A stretch of 64,000 nucleotides of DNA from Emticicia sp. CRIBPO (GCF_009905725.1 NZ_JAAAKV010000001.1:1-64000), one strand, 5' to 3'; positions 1-8,872 are shown, counted from the first letter of the stretch. Notes: generated by a model not told the origin, from the letters alone. Translations and numbers: made by a program.

Positions 1-906
1 TCCTCCGCCACCACCAAAGTTACCGCCGCCGCCTCTGCTGTTGGTGCCTAAAACACCCAGAAGGTCGTCATTACTGAAATTCTGCTGGTTCACATTATTG
101 CTTAAACCTATGATAGAAAGACGTGTATCTTTTTTGAAGTAATTGACATTTCCCCCGGCCGAATAGCGGTCGTCAGAACCGTAACCTCCATAGAGTTTGC
201 CAAACTGGCCGTTGTTTTTACCTGACTTGGTAACAATATTGACTGTTTTCTCTGTATTTCCGTCATTAAAACCCGAAAACTGGGCCTGATCGCTCAGACG
301 GTCGAACACTTGTACTTTATCTATAATCTCTGCCGGAAGGTTTTTGAGGGCCGCTGTTGCGTCGTCTCCGAAAAACTCACGGCCGTCGACAGTCACTCTT
401 TTGATGTCTTCACCCTGGGCCTGTACTTTACCGTCTACGACTGATACGCCGGGCATTTTCTTCAGCAGGTCTTCTGCGTTGGCGTCCTGGTTGACTTTAA
501 ATGACTCGGCATTGTATTGCGTGGTATCCCCTTTCTGCTCTACCCTGATGGCTTTGCTTTGCACGACCACTTCCTTCAGGAGTTTGGCGTCGCTTACGAG
601 CATGATGTCATCAAACACAAAATCCTGGTCGGTGATGGTGACGACTTTTTGTTGTGTAGTGTAGCCGATTGAAGTGATTTTAACATTATATAAACCATTT
701 TGAAGGTTTAAAACAGCAAAATTGCCGTTAATGTCTGTAAAAGCTCCGAATCGTTTAGTGGTGTCTTTCGGGGTAGTGACACTGATGCTGGCTCCTATAA
801 TGCCGGTGGTGTCATTGCTGTCTTTCACTCTTCCTTTGATCTGGAAGGTCTGGGCCATGGCTCCCGTTGAAAGACAAATCATGAGTAAAATGGTTGTTAA
901 TCTCAT
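1..906 (-). CDS. TonB-dependent receptor, N-terminal part (cut by window edge)
   Basis: Outer-membrane receptor of the group with a carboxypeptidase-regulatory-like N-terminal domain followed by plug and barrel. The 302 codons visible begin with a signal peptide (MRLTTILLMICLSTGAMAQ), then a beta-sandwich regulatory domain at about residues 22-105, then a plug segment with the typical EVVVQSK and RVTVDGREFFGDD motifs. The latter is usual for the 'outer membrane beta-barrel' relatives rather than for SusC. A glycine-rich stretch (SRGGGGNFGGGG) lies at the cut edge. The 3' end is outside the window, so substrate and full length are unknown. The start ATG at 906 is chosen because the signal peptide follows directly. 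It is transcribed away from the ybeY pair. Confidence 0.85.
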   Translation of the reverse strand, partial: MRLTTILLMICLSTGAMAQTFQIKGRVKDSNDTTGIIGASISVTTPKDTTKRFGAFTDINGNFAVLNLQNGLYNVKITSIGYTTQQKVVTITDQDFVFDDIMLVSDAKLLKEVVVQSKAIRVEQKGDTTQYNAESFKVNQDANAEDLLKKMPGVSVVDGKVQAQGEDIKRVTVDGREFFGDDATAALKNLPAEIIDKVQVFDRLSDQAQFSGFNDGNTEKTVNIVTKSGKNNGQFGKLYGGYGSDDRYSAGGNVNYFKKDTRLSIIGLSNNVNQQNFSNDDLLGVLGTNSRGGGGNFGGGGG

Positions 907-1304
907 CTGAGTTTGATTTATTTCTGGATTATTGACATTAAATAGCTCATAAGGTTTAAGCACCTATTGTGGTATATGGACTAAAACCCGTATTCTGGCG
1001 ACAAAAATTAGTTTTGTTATATATTAAGCATATACCAAGAAAAGGGTGGAATGATATGGCTATGTAATTTACCGAATTTAATGATTATACCCGCTAAAAA
1101 AACAAAATGAATCGCCCTGACAAATTTTCAGGTCTCAATGCAAGGGACAGGAGAAAGAAGATTTGGTTTTTGTGGATAAGGTGGTTAAGCCGATTAATGT
1201 AAAAACATCAGATTTTTCAATAAAAGAAGGCATGGCTGTTCATGCTAAAATCCAAATCTGGTTAAAGGTTCGTATTTAGGTAATAGGGCAATTATTAACG
1301 AAAT
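907..1304. other. Gene-free spacer with a possible decayed gene fragment
   Basis: No convincing gene. The 5' part should hold the promoter of the receptor. On the plus strand, positions 1121-1279 form a short open frame without a start codon; it reads protein-like in its second half (LVFVDKVVKPINVKTS, then FSIKEGMAVHAKIQI) and vaguely recalls the C-terminal barrel of HlyD-type membrane-fusion proteins. It could be a relic of a lost gene or chance. A 31-codon ORF at 1107-1202 overlaps it in another frame and has nothing to support it. Confidence 0.35.
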
Positions 1305-1727
1305 TTAAACCGCCAGATATAGCTCAAGATATTCGTCTTCCTTGGCTCTCATTTTTTTGGCTTCTTCCGGTTTTTTATCCGGATAACCACATAAATGCAG
1401 GGCCCCATGGGCTAAAACCCTTCTTAATTCTGTATTAAAGTCCACTGAAAAGGTCTTCGCATTCTCTTTAACCCTGTCGATGCTGATAAAAATGTCGCCT
1501 TCTATCTCTTCTTCAACATCGGAAGTGTCAAAAGTGATGATGTCGGTGTAGGTATCATGATTGAGATACGACTTGTTCATTTCCAGCAACTCGTCATCTG
1601 TCATAAAAATATAGTTGAGGGCTGCTAATTCAAAACCTTCCCTGCTGACCAGTTCAGAAAGCCATTTTTTCGTTTTTCTGACATCTTTGGGTTTAAATGT
1701 GATGGTTTGAGACTGAAAACTGATCAT
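1305..1727 (-). CDS. ybeY: YbeY, rRNA maturation endoribonuclease
   Basis: Single-strand endoribonuclease needed for 16S rRNA 3'-end maturation and ribosome quality control, acting in the cytoplasm. The protein is 140 residues, normal for the Bacteroidota form. The zinc site is seen as HGALHLCGYPDKK with H107 and H111; the third histidine of the usual HGxLHLxGYDH motif is replaced by D117-K118, which I recall as common in this phylum. The upstream TYTDIITFD motif is also family-typical. Its ATG overlaps the stop of the preceding PAP2-like gene by 4 bp, so the two are probably translated as a pair. Confidence 0.93.
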   Translation of the reverse strand: MISFQSQTITFKPKDVRKTKKWLSELVSREGFELAALNYIFMTDDELLEMNKSYLNHDTYTDIITFDTSDVEEEIEGDIFISIDRVKENAKTFSVDFNTELRRVLAHGALHLCGYPDKKPEEAKKMRAKEDEYLELYLAV

Positions 1728-2329
1728 AAGAGGTTTTTAGAAAGAAGATAATAGAACAAAATCAAATACAATGAGCCGTTGATCAGACCGATCATACCGC
1801 CCACCCGGACCTCACTGCTGCTGTGGCGACCAAGCACAAGCCTTGACCAGGCATTAATAAAGGCAAAAATAAACAAACCGATGCCTATGGCCGGATTGAT
1901 CGGGTAAAAGAAAAAAGCAAACAAAAAGGCAAAACTGGTATGCATGGAGACCTTGATCCGCGTATTGAACAGATAAGAAGCAAGGATATGCAAAAAGATG
2001 AAAGCACCCAGCAAAAGGGCTTTTAAGGGGTAAGCCTTAAAATACATGAACACGTTGAGTACCAGGAAAACCAAGAGTACAAAAAGGTAAAGCTGGTTTC
2101 TTTTGATCTGATCCGAGACATCATAATCCTCGAATTCCTTGCGGTATACTTTATAAGAGGTAAAAGCAAAAATAGGGAAAACGACAAAAACAGAGAACGT
2201 CAGCGGAAGGGCTTTGTAGGTGTCGGCGTCGTGATTAAAGAAATAAAGATATCCACCGAAAAACAGGCCGATCACCATTGGATTGCCGATTGTAGAAATT
2301 ATAGTAGCTAATAATTGTCGTTTGCTCAA
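1724..2329 (-). CDS. PAP2-superfamily-like integral membrane protein
   Basis: Hydrophobic protein of 201 residues with about six predicted membrane spans. It resembles the phosphatidic-acid phosphatase type 2 fold: a basic motif KRNQLY at about residue 81, a histidine in VSMHTSFAF in place of PSGH, and SRLVLGRHSSSEV in place of SRxxxxxHxxxD. The last acidic residue is Glu instead of Asp and the PSG triplet is lost, so activity on lipid phosphates is uncertain. It may act on undecaprenyl or phospholipid phosphate, or be a catalytically altered relative. It is the first gene of the pair with ybeY (4-bp overlap). Confidence 0.7.
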   Translation of the reverse strand: MSKRQLLATIISTIGNPMVIGLFFGGYLYFFNHDADTYKALPLTFSVFVVFPIFAFTSYKVYRKEFEDYDVSDQIKRNQLYLFVLLVFLVLNVFMYFKAYPLKALLLGAFIFLHILASYLFNTRIKVSMHTSFAFLFAFFFYPINPAIGIGLFIFAFINAWSRLVLGRHSSSEVRVGGMIGLINGSLYLILFYYLLSKNLL

Positions 2330-2367
2330 AATGCGTTTTTTAAATTAAAGGAATTCAAAATTATGTA

Positions 2368-2375
2368 TATTTTTG
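2368..2375 (+). promoter_or_regulatory. Putative -7 element (TATTTTTG) for the Ppx/GppA gene
   Basis: Matches the Bacteroidota consensus TAnnTTTG and lies 18 bases before the ATG at 2394. It argues against an alternative upstream ATG at 2373, which would lie inside this element. No clear -33 box is seen. Confidence 0.45.
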
Positions 2376-2393
2376 CAAAAATATATATTTAAC

Positions 2394-3275
2394 ATGAAGA
2401 TAGCCGCAATTGATATAGGATCTAACGCCGCGAGGATGCAGATTTCTTCAGTGCTGGATGATGAAGGAAGGATAAGTTTTAAGAAAGTAGAGTACGTCAG
2501 GTTTGCCCTCAGGCTCGGACACGATGTTTTTACGGTAGGCAAGATCAATTATGAAAGTGAGGCCCGTCTCAAAAAACTGCTGACCATTTACAAACTGCTG
2601 ATGGAGCTGCACGAAGTGGATGCTTACCTGATCTGTGCCACCTCAGCCCTGCGTGAAGCCGAAAACGGTCTCAATATCTGCGAAAGAGTAAAGCTGGAAC
2701 TGGGGATGACGATCAATCTGATCTCCGGCGAAAAAGAGGCTGAGATGATTAATAATGTCATTATCAATGAATTGGCAGAAAATAAAACCTACATTCACAT
2801 CGATGTGGGCGGTGGCAGCACGGAACTCAATATCTATAAAGGAAAAAGAAAAGTCTGCTCTCAGTCATTCAAGATCGGCTCTGTCAGGTTGATGGAAGGC
2901 AAGGTCAACAAAGACATGTGGAAAAAGATGCAGAAGTGGATGAGTGAGAACATTACCGGCCATGATGACATCATTGCGATAGGCACAGGAGGCAATATCT
3001 CCAAGATTTTCGAGTTTATTGATCAGACCAGTGACGGAAGGGCCAGTTTAGGGTCTATAGAAAGGGCTGTTAACTACCTGGGCAAATTCAGTGTGGAAGA
3101 AAGGATCAACAGGCTTAAAATGAACCCTGACCGTGCCGACGTTATTGTCCATGCCAGCGATATTTATTTGTCGGCCATGAGATGGGCAGGTGCCAGGGAG
3201 ATGTTTGTGCCGGATCTGGGACTTAAAGACGGAATCATGCTTGAAGTTTATCAGAACCTCAAAAAAGAGATGTAA
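2394..3275 (+). CDS. Ppx/GppA-family phosphatase
   Basis: Cytoplasmic exopolyphosphatase/guanosine pentaphosphate phosphohydrolase family, actin-like ATPase fold. Visible motifs are AAIDIGSNAARM at the N-terminus (phosphate 1 loop), HIDVGGGSTEL (phosphate 2) and IAIGTGGNISK (adenosine region). At 293 residues it is the short form, with only the two-lobed catalytic part and no HD-like C-terminal domain, so whether it uses polyphosphate or pppGpp cannot be told. The start at 2394 is chosen because MKIAAIDIGSN is the family N-terminus and because the promoter-like element ends just before it. The next gene begins 36 bp downstream on the same strand. Confidence 0.88.
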   Translation: MKIAAIDIGSNAARMQISSVLDDEGRISFKKVEYVRFALRLGHDVFTVGKINYESEARLKKLLTIYKLLMELHEVDAYLICATSALREAENGLNICERVKLELGMTINLISGEKEAEMINNVIINELAENKTYIHIDVGGGSTELNIYKGKRKVCSQSFKIGSVRLMEGKVNKDMWKKMQKWMSENITGHDDIIAIGTGGNISKIFEFIDQTSDGRASLGSIERAVNYLGKFSVEERINRLKMNPDRADVIVHASDIYLSAMRWAGAREMFVPDLGLKDGIMLEVYQNLKKEM

Positions 3276-3311
3276 AATGGCTGCGGCCGGTATAACTGAA
3301 CACTATAATAC

Positions 3312-4706
3312 ATGAAGTCGTTGAGATTATTCTTTATCCTGTTATTTATCGCCGCCCGTGTTTCAGGGCAAAGTACCTTTAAACTGAGAGGAGAAGTAGC
3401 TCATCCCGACGGCAGCAACCTGATTGTTACGGTGTACAGAAACTGGGTCGAAGATCCCCAGGACTTTACGCTGACCCTCGACGACCGCAATAAATTCGCT
3501 TTCGAGATCATTCTTGACGAAATCGGTTATGTCGACATTCACTATGGCGATGTAGGACTATATTCCTGGATTATTGAGCCTAATGACGATATTTACCTCA
3601 AATTCGACCGCAGTAATTTTGATAAAACCTTTATGCCGGTGGGCAAAGGCAGCCAGAAATGGGTCTATCTGCTGGAACAGAAGCGGGTCTTTGAAGACGA
3701 AAAAGACTGGGACCTGGAAGTTCAGAAACTGAATAAAATATCCAAAAAAGGATTCTACGAACTTAGTAATTTCCTGCTCAACGAGCAGATGAATCTCCTC
3801 AATAAATACAAAGCCAGTGTTTCTGATGAGTTTTATACCTTGAAAAGAGCCGATATCATCGGTAAAATCAACATGTACAACCTCGAGTTCCTGGTCAGCA
3901 ACAACCTGTTCGGAAAACAACAGCAGGCCAACGACTTTGACCTGAGGATTCTGAATCCAAGGCTACAGAATAAGTCCCAGGATTATGGTTTATTTATTGA
4001 AGCCTACCTTGAAAATTATGCCGAGGCAAAAAATTATAACCCTAAAACTCATCACCAGGAATTTGTGCTGATCAAGAGCTTCTTCCTGGACCTTGACCTG
4101 GTGGACAAGTCGGTGGTGGAAAGGATACTGGCTTCAAAAGTGGTCAGTTATCTTGATCTGGAAGGGTATAATGACGAAAACGAGCTGATTGTGGGGGCTT
4201 TCCAGGAATTCTGCAAAAACAAGGTTTATAACAACTACGTGGTCAGCAAATTCAATAAACTGAAGGCCCTGAAGCCCGGCAACGATGCCCAACCGTTTGC
4301 CCTCAGCGACGGCGACGGCAAAACAGTCGAATTGAAAGACTTCAAAGGCAAAAATGTTTTCCTGAGTTTTTATGCCTCGTGGTGCGGGCCTTGTCTGAAC
4401 GACATGAGCTTTCTGCCGATTGTCAATAATTATTTTAAAGATCAGAAAGACCTGGTTTTCCTGTCTGTTTCTGTGGATACACCCCAGGATTTCAATGATT
4501 TTGTGAAAAACCAGCAAATCACAGGCATCAACGTTAATATAGGCAACAATACCAAAGTAGTGGCTGATTATGCCGCTGAAAGTGTTCCGAAATATTACCT
4601 GATAGATAAATCGGGCAAAATTATTGCCGAGTCTATCATAGAGCCGTCTGCCGATGAAGGAAGGGCTTTAATCAAACAAATAGAGCGTATTTTATATCTT
4701 AAATGA
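3312..4706 (+). CDS. TlpA-like thioredoxin-fold protein with N-terminal DUF4369-like region
   Basis: Exported disulfide oxidoreductase-like protein of 464 residues. A signal peptide (MKSLRLFFILLFIAARVSGQS) is followed by about 310 residues of beta-sandwich and helical region of the kind that precedes TlpA domains in Bacteroidota, then an AhpC/TSA/TlpA domain at about residues 320-464. The redox centre is ASWCGPC with C358 and C361, and the cis-proline loop is seen as SVPKYYLID. Probable role: periplasmic thiol exchange, for example in cytochrome maturation or oxidative repair; the partner is unknown. Its stop overlaps the start of the NlpC/P60 gene by 4 bp. Confidence 0.85.
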   Translation: MKSLRLFFILLFIAARVSGQSTFKLRGEVAHPDGSNLIVTVYRNWVEDPQDFTLTLDDRNKFAFEIILDEIGYVDIHYGDVGLYSWIIEPNDDIYLKFDRSNFDKTFMPVGKGSQKWVYLLEQKRVFEDEKDWDLEVQKLNKISKKGFYELSNFLLNEQMNLLNKYKASVSDEFYTLKRADIIGKINMYNLEFLVSNNLFGKQQQANDFDLRILNPRLQNKSQDYGLFIEAYLENYAEAKNYNPKTHHQEFVLIKSFFLDLDLVDKSVVERILASKVVSYLDLEGYNDENELIVGAFQEFCKNKVYNNYVVSKFNKLKALKPGNDAQPFALSDGDGKTVELKDFKGKNVFLSFYASWCGPCLNDMSFLPIVNNYFKDQKDLVFLSVSVDTPQDFNDFVKNQQITGINVNIGNNTKVVADYAAESVPKYYLIDKSGKIIAESIIEPSADEGRALIKQIERILYLK

Positions 4707-5167
4707 AACACAGATATTTATACATCATACTTCTGATAGCCGTTATTTCTGCCTGCAGAAAGAAAACTACCCCCACCACTTCCAACTATTCGAAAGCCCT
4801 TATTTCGACTTGCCGGACGTATCTCGGCACTCCTTATAAATTCGGCGGGATAGACAAACGCGGAATGGACTGTTCCGGCCTGGTTTACGCTTCGTTTTTA
4901 GAAATGGGCATCAAACTCCCCAGGATTTCACATCAGCAGGCCAATTATTTCGAAGAGATCGACAGAAAAGACATCAGGGAAGGTGATTTGGTCTATTTTA
5001 AGGTTTCCGGAAAGACGATTAACCATACGGGGGTTATCACTAAAATAGTTTCAAAAGAAGAGGTGATGTTTATCCATTCTTCTACTTCAAAAGGGGTCAG
5101 AGAGGATAATTTGTTTTCTAAATTTTGGGAAGGTAAATTTGTAAAGGCCACAAGACCACAATTTTAA
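4703..5167 (+). CDS. NlpC/P60-family lipoprotein, cell-wall endopeptidase
   Basis: Cysteine peptidase of 154 residues that would cut peptide stems of peptidoglycan. A lipoprotein signal ends at a lipobox (VISAC), so the mature protein is anchored to a membrane. The catalytic domain covers most of the rest: nucleophile C57 in RGMDCSGLVYAS, histidine H108 in INHTGVI, and a third polar residue in FIHSST. Size and layout match the Spr/NlpC-type single-domain hydrolases. It is translationally coupled to the TlpA-like gene (4-bp overlap) and followed 38 bp later by the large peptidase-barrel gene. Confidence 0.9.
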   Translation: MKHRYLYIILLIAVISACRKKTTPTTSNYSKALISTCRTYLGTPYKFGGIDKRGMDCSGLVYASFLEMGIKLPRISHQQANYFEEIDRKDIREGDLVYFKVSGKTINHTGVITKIVSKEEVMFIHSSTSKGVREDNLFSKFWEGKFVKATRPQF

Positions 5168-5205
5168 TCATTTTTTTCGTTAGTGATAATGACAAAACTA
5201 ATATT

Positions 5206-8200
5206 ATGCACAAAAGAATCTGTTTGATAGCCTTTTTCTTTTCCCTTTTCAGCATTAACGGTTTCGCCCAATCACAGTATTTCGGTCAGAATAAGCCCAG
5301 ATACAGACCTTTTAATTTCAAAGTGTTGCAAAGTCCTCATTTTGAATTATATAATTATTTTCAGGATCGCAAGGTTGCCGACCACCTGCTGGTCAACAGC
5401 GAAAACTGGTACAACCTGCACCAGGAGGTTTTCAAACTGGCCTTTATCAAGCCCAACCCCCTGATTATTTACAAAACCCACCCCGATTTCCAGGAAACTA
5501 CAGCCATCGGCGGGCAGATCGGCGAAGGCACCGGAGGGGTGACGGAAGGACTCAGAAACCGGGTGGTGATGCCCATGATGTTCTCCAAAAGGCAGACTGA
5601 CCACGTACTGGGTCATGAGTTGGTGCATGCGTTTCAGTACCAGACGATGATCAACGGAAGCGATTCCACTTCACTGGCCAACATTCAGAACCTGCCCCTG
5701 TTTATGGTTGAAGGACTGGCTGAATACATGTCCCTGGGGCGTGTGGATGCTCATACAGCCATGTGGATGCGTGATGCGGTGCTCAGCAATGATATCCCGA
5801 CGATCAAAGAACTCGTTACCAAAGAATACAAATACTTCCCTTATCGCTGGGGACAGGCCTTCTGGGCTTATGTTACAGCCACTTATGGTGATGACGTTAT
5901 ACGTCCTTTGTTTAAAGAAACAGCTATTTACGGTCTGGAAGCTGCTTTTGTGAGGACATTTAAAATGGACATCGACCGTTTTTCGGTAAAATTCAAAAAT
6001 GAGCTGATCCAGACCTATAATCCCCTCAAAAACGGCAAGGTAACAGAAGGGATCGGTAAAGTGATCGCTTCGCAGAAAACCGGGGCTGAAATGAACGTTT
6101 CTCCGGCCATCAGCCCGAACGGCAACTATATCGCTTATATTTCTTCCAAAAATGTACTTTCGCTCGATATTTTTATTGCAGATGCCAGATCAGGTAAGAT
6201 CATCAGGAAGATAGAAAGTGCTTCGTTCGGAGCCCACGTGGATTCCTACAGTTTTATTGAGACTTCAGGGACCTGGTCGCCGGACAGCCGCAATTTTGCG
6301 ATTGTGGTGCAGACCAAAGGTCACAACAAGCTGATGGTGATCGATGTGGAAAGCGGTTCAAGAAAGAGTTATTCGCTCAAAGACATACCCGCATTTACCA
6401 ATCCGGCCTGGTCGCCCGACGGAAACTCTATCGTGGTCTCCGGCCTCGTGGAAGGCACCAGTGATCTTTACCTGCTGAACCTGAGGACTGATGAAGTAAA
6501 AAACCTGACCAGCGACAATTATTCTGATTTTCAGCCGGCCTGGTCGCCTGACGGACAATGGATATATTTTGTTTCGGACCGTGGAAGCGATAAGCAAAGG
6601 CTTGAAAAAGCAGATTTTACGATCTCCCGGATCAACCCGGCATCTGCGGAAACACAGACTTTCGGATTTTTTAAAGGGGCAGACAACATGAACCCGGCCG
6701 TGAGTCCGGATGGCAAATCCATCTTCTTTTTGTCGGACAGGGACGGATTCAGGAATCTCTACAAATACAATATTGAAGAGCAGGTGATTTTTCAGCTGAC
6801 TGATTATTTTACCGGGATCAGCGGCATTACGATGTATTCGCCGGCCATCAGTGTTTCGGCCAAGTCAGGCGACATTGTGTACACTTATTTTAAAAACGGG
6901 GATTACAACATCGTCAATGCAGCCGAAAGCGATTTTAATGCCGTCAAAGTAAAGGATGAAGTCAATAAAACCGGGGCCTTGCTCCCGCCCTCTCAGTGGG
7001 CCGGCGGGCGTGACATTGTGCAAGCCAACCTGAATCGTGAAAACCTGGTGATTAAAAATAATGCATCGGCCTACAAAGACCAGAAATATGACGCGAGGTT
7101 TAAACTGGATTATCTGGCCAACTCCGGCCTCGGTGTCAGCACAAGCAGGTTCGGAACGGGCGTGGGAGGCGGTATCACGGGTTTATTCAGTGATATGCTC
7201 AACAACCACCAGCTGATCGGTACGGTGGCCCTTAACGGTGAATTACAGGACTTCGGCGGACAGGTGTTTTATCTGAACCAGAAACGACCGTTCCAGTGGG
7301 GGGCGTCGTTTTCACATATTCCTTACCAGTTTTACGGCGGCACCAGTTATGACCTGAAAGATTCGCTCGGATCAGCCAATGGCCTGACTTATTTCAATGG
7401 CCTCGTGAAACAGAGAATCAACCGGGTGTTTATTGACGAAATCTCCCTCTTTGCCTTCAAACCTTTCAGTACCTATAAAAGAGTGGAGTTCGGTACTTCC
7501 CTGAACTGGTACTCATTCAGTGTCAGGGAATACTCACAGGAAGGCGATATTGGTGTGGGACCCAACGGTTATGTCTATGATTTTGTGCCGAGGATTTCTT
7601 ATAAACCAATCAGACTCAATCCGGCTGACTATGGGTTAAACCCTTTCAGGCTCAACCAGGTTTATGCCGCTTATGTGGGCGATAATGCTACTTTCGGTAC
7701 GGTAGCTCCCTTGAAAGGATACCGCTTCAGATTGGAAGTAGCTAAGTATTTCGGTACTTCCAGCTATAATTCGGTGACGATAGACCTGAGAAAATACCAG
7801 TTTATCAAACCTTTTACGCTGGCCGGAAGGGTGATGTACAACGGCAGGCTTAACCCTTCCAATCTGGAATTCCTGAATCAGATCAACCCGCTGTACCTGG
7901 GGTATCCGTGGTATATGCACGGATTTTTTGGCAGGGCGATGCAGAAGCAGATCGACATGGGTACCATCACCCAGGATGCCCTGCAGGGAGAACAGCTGGC
8001 ATTGACCAATATTGAATTGAGATTGCCATTTACAGGGCCTAAAAAACTGGCCCTGATAGAATTTAACTACCTGCCTAGCGACCTTAACTTTTTTGTGGAC
8101 GCCGGGATGATCTGGTCTGAAAGTAAAAAGATCGGGGAAACCTACGTGTTCAATACCTTTGGAAACAGTCCGCTTGATTTCAAAATCAACCCTGTGATCA

Positions 8201-8331
8201 GCACAGGGGTCAGTTTACGGATCAATGTGCTGGGTTATCTGATCGTTGAACCCTATGTGGCGATACCGTTTTACAACGGCAAAAAGCAATCATCGGTGAC
8301 CGGTGTAAACTTTATGGTGCCTGGTTGGTAA
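5206..8331 (+). CDS. Zinc peptidase / beta-propeller / outer-membrane barrel protein
   Basis: A 1041-residue exported protein with three parts. After a signal peptide (residues 1-21) comes a metallopeptidase-like domain (peptidase-MA/M1-like clan) with HELVH at 137-141 and the downstream glutamate motif EGLAEY at 169-174. Residues of about 290-570 hold at least five PD40/TolB-type repeats, each marked by SPDG or SPNG followed by a short strand (for example SPDGQWIYFVSDRG). From about residue 625 the sequence alternates like a beta-barrel and resembles the Omp85/surface-antigen barrel, ending in a terminal aromatic residue (VPGW). The fused layout suggests a surface or periplasmic protease held in the outer membrane, with the propeller as a substrate-docking platform. 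Function is inference; similar proteins occur in Bacteroidota without a known role. Confidence 0.75.
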   Translation: MHKRICLIAFFFSLFSINGFAQSQYFGQNKPRYRPFNFKVLQSPHFELYNYFQDRKVADHLLVNSENWYNLHQEVFKLAFIKPNPLIIYKTHPDFQETTAIGGQIGEGTGGVTEGLRNRVVMPMMFSKRQTDHVLGHELVHAFQYQTMINGSDSTSLANIQNLPLFMVEGLAEYMSLGRVDAHTAMWMRDAVLSNDIPTIKELVTKEYKYFPYRWGQAFWAYVTATYGDDVIRPLFKETAIYGLEAAFVRTFKMDIDRFSVKFKNELIQTYNPLKNGKVTEGIGKVIASQKTGAEMNVSPAISPNGNYIAYISSKNVLSLDIFIADARSGKIIRKIESASFGAHVDSYSFIETSGTWSPDSRNFAIVVQTKGHNKLMVIDVESGSRKSYSLKDIPAFTNPAWSPDGNSIVVSGLVEGTSDLYLLNLRTDEVKNLTSDNYSDFQPAWSPDGQWIYFVSDRGSDKQRLEKADFTISRINPASAETQTFGFFKGADNMNPAVSPDGKSIFFLSDRDGFRNLYKYNIEEQVIFQLTDYFTGISGITMYSPAISVSAKSGDIVYTYFKNGDYNIVNAAESDFNAVKVKDEVNKTGALLPPSQWAGGRDIVQANLNRENLVIKNNASAYKDQKYDARFKLDYLANSGLGVSTSRFGTGVGGGITGLFSDMLNNHQLIGTVALNGELQDFGGQVFYLNQKRPFQWGASFSHIPYQFYGGTSYDLKDSLGSANGLTYFNGLVKQRINRVFIDEISLFAFKPFSTYKRVEFGTSLNWYSFSVREYSQEGDIGVGPNGYVYDFVPRISYKPIRLNPADYGLNPFRLNQVYAAYVGDNATFGTVAPLKGYRFRLEVAKYFGTSSYNSVTIDLRKYQFIKPFTLAGRVMYNGRLNPSNLEFLNQINPLYLGYPWYMHGFFGRAMQKQIDMGTITQDALQGEQLALTNIELRLPFTGPKKLALIEFNYLPSDLNFFVDAGMIWSESKKIGETYVFNTFGNSPLDFKINPVISTGVSLRINVLGYLIVEPYVAIPFYNGKKQSSVTGVNFMVPGW

Positions 8332-8337
8332 AAATAT

Positions 8338-8368
8338 TTTGGAAGTGAAATTTCTCCTGTTATATTTG
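8338..8368 (+). promoter_or_regulatory. tRNA-Ala promoter (TTTG, 19 bp, TATATTTG)
   Basis: TTTG at 8338-8341 and TATATTTG at 8361-8368 are separated by 19 bp. This fits the Bacteroidota housekeeping sigma consensus exactly and sits 13 bases before the tRNA, so it is the best promoter in the window. Confidence 0.8.
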
Positions 8369-8381
8369 CACACCAAAAGTC

Positions 8382-8455
8382 GGGGATGTAGCTCAGTTGG
8401 CTAGAGTGCTTGACTGGCAGTCAAGAGGTCGTGGGTTCGAGCCCCATCTTCTCCA
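8382..8455 (+). tRNA. tRNA-Ala (anticodon GGC)
   Basis: A 74-base cloverleaf: acceptor GGGGATG, D-arm GCTCAGTTGGCTAGAGT, anticodon stem CTTGA/TCAAG with loop CTGGCAG (anticodon GGC, reading GCC/GCU), and T-loop TTCGAGC. The acceptor carries the G3-U70 pair that marks alanine tRNAs. One acceptor pair, 6-67, is U-U. CCA is not encoded. It has its own promoter and terminator. Confidence 0.96.
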
Positions 8456-8461
8456 CAAGGT

Positions 8462-8493
8462 AAAACCGCAATCAGCAATGGTTGTGGTTTTTT
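8462..8493 (+). terminator. Intrinsic terminator after tRNA-Ala
   Basis: Stem AAAACCGCAA (8462-8471) and TTGTGGTTTT (8482-8491) with one wobble pair, 10-base loop, followed by a long T-rich run to 8500. Confidence 0.75.
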
Positions 8494-8638
8494 GTTTTTT
8501 ATGGGTTTAGGATGTGTGTTTTAGAATTAAGTGGTATTATCCAGTCATTGTTGCAATCCTGAAGGGAATAAACAATTCTTCAAAATGACTTCAAAGAGTT
8601 CAAATGGTTATAGAAACATGAAATACCGTACAGACGTG

Positions 8639-8655
8639 TGACCCCAACGGGGTCA
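8639..8655. repeat. Perfect inverted repeat TGACCCC-aac-GGGGTCA
   Basis: Seven-base perfect arms around a 3-base loop, without a T-run. GC-rich short palindromes of this type recur between genes in many Bacteroidota, but no second copy is seen in this window, so the class is uncertain. Confidence 0.5.
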
Positions 8656-8730
8656 AACAATTCGCCGCTTTGGCCTTTCTGCAAACACGTAAACGCTTTG
8701 AATTCTGCCTCAATGGTGCTTTATAACGAC

Positions 8731-8757
8731 AAAAAACCTGCCCCTAAAAAGGACAGG
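8731..8757 (-). terminator. Distal intrinsic terminator (copy A)
   Basis: On the minus strand: CCTGTCC, loop, GGGCAGG, then TTTTTT. One pair is a wobble only when read on this strand, which sets the direction. Confidence 0.6.
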
Positions 8758-8872
8758 TTTTAAAATCTTTTCTTACAAATTAGTTTATGCAAATAGTATC
8801 AACTATGCTATTTAGACGGGAATTTTTCTGCAGGTCACATCTTCGGTTATTTTTTTACTGAATCGGTTAAAC

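Noticed and set aside
2373-2393. Earlier ATG for the Ppx/GppA gene
   Set aside because: It falls inside the promoter-like box TATTTTTG and adds residues not seen in the family.
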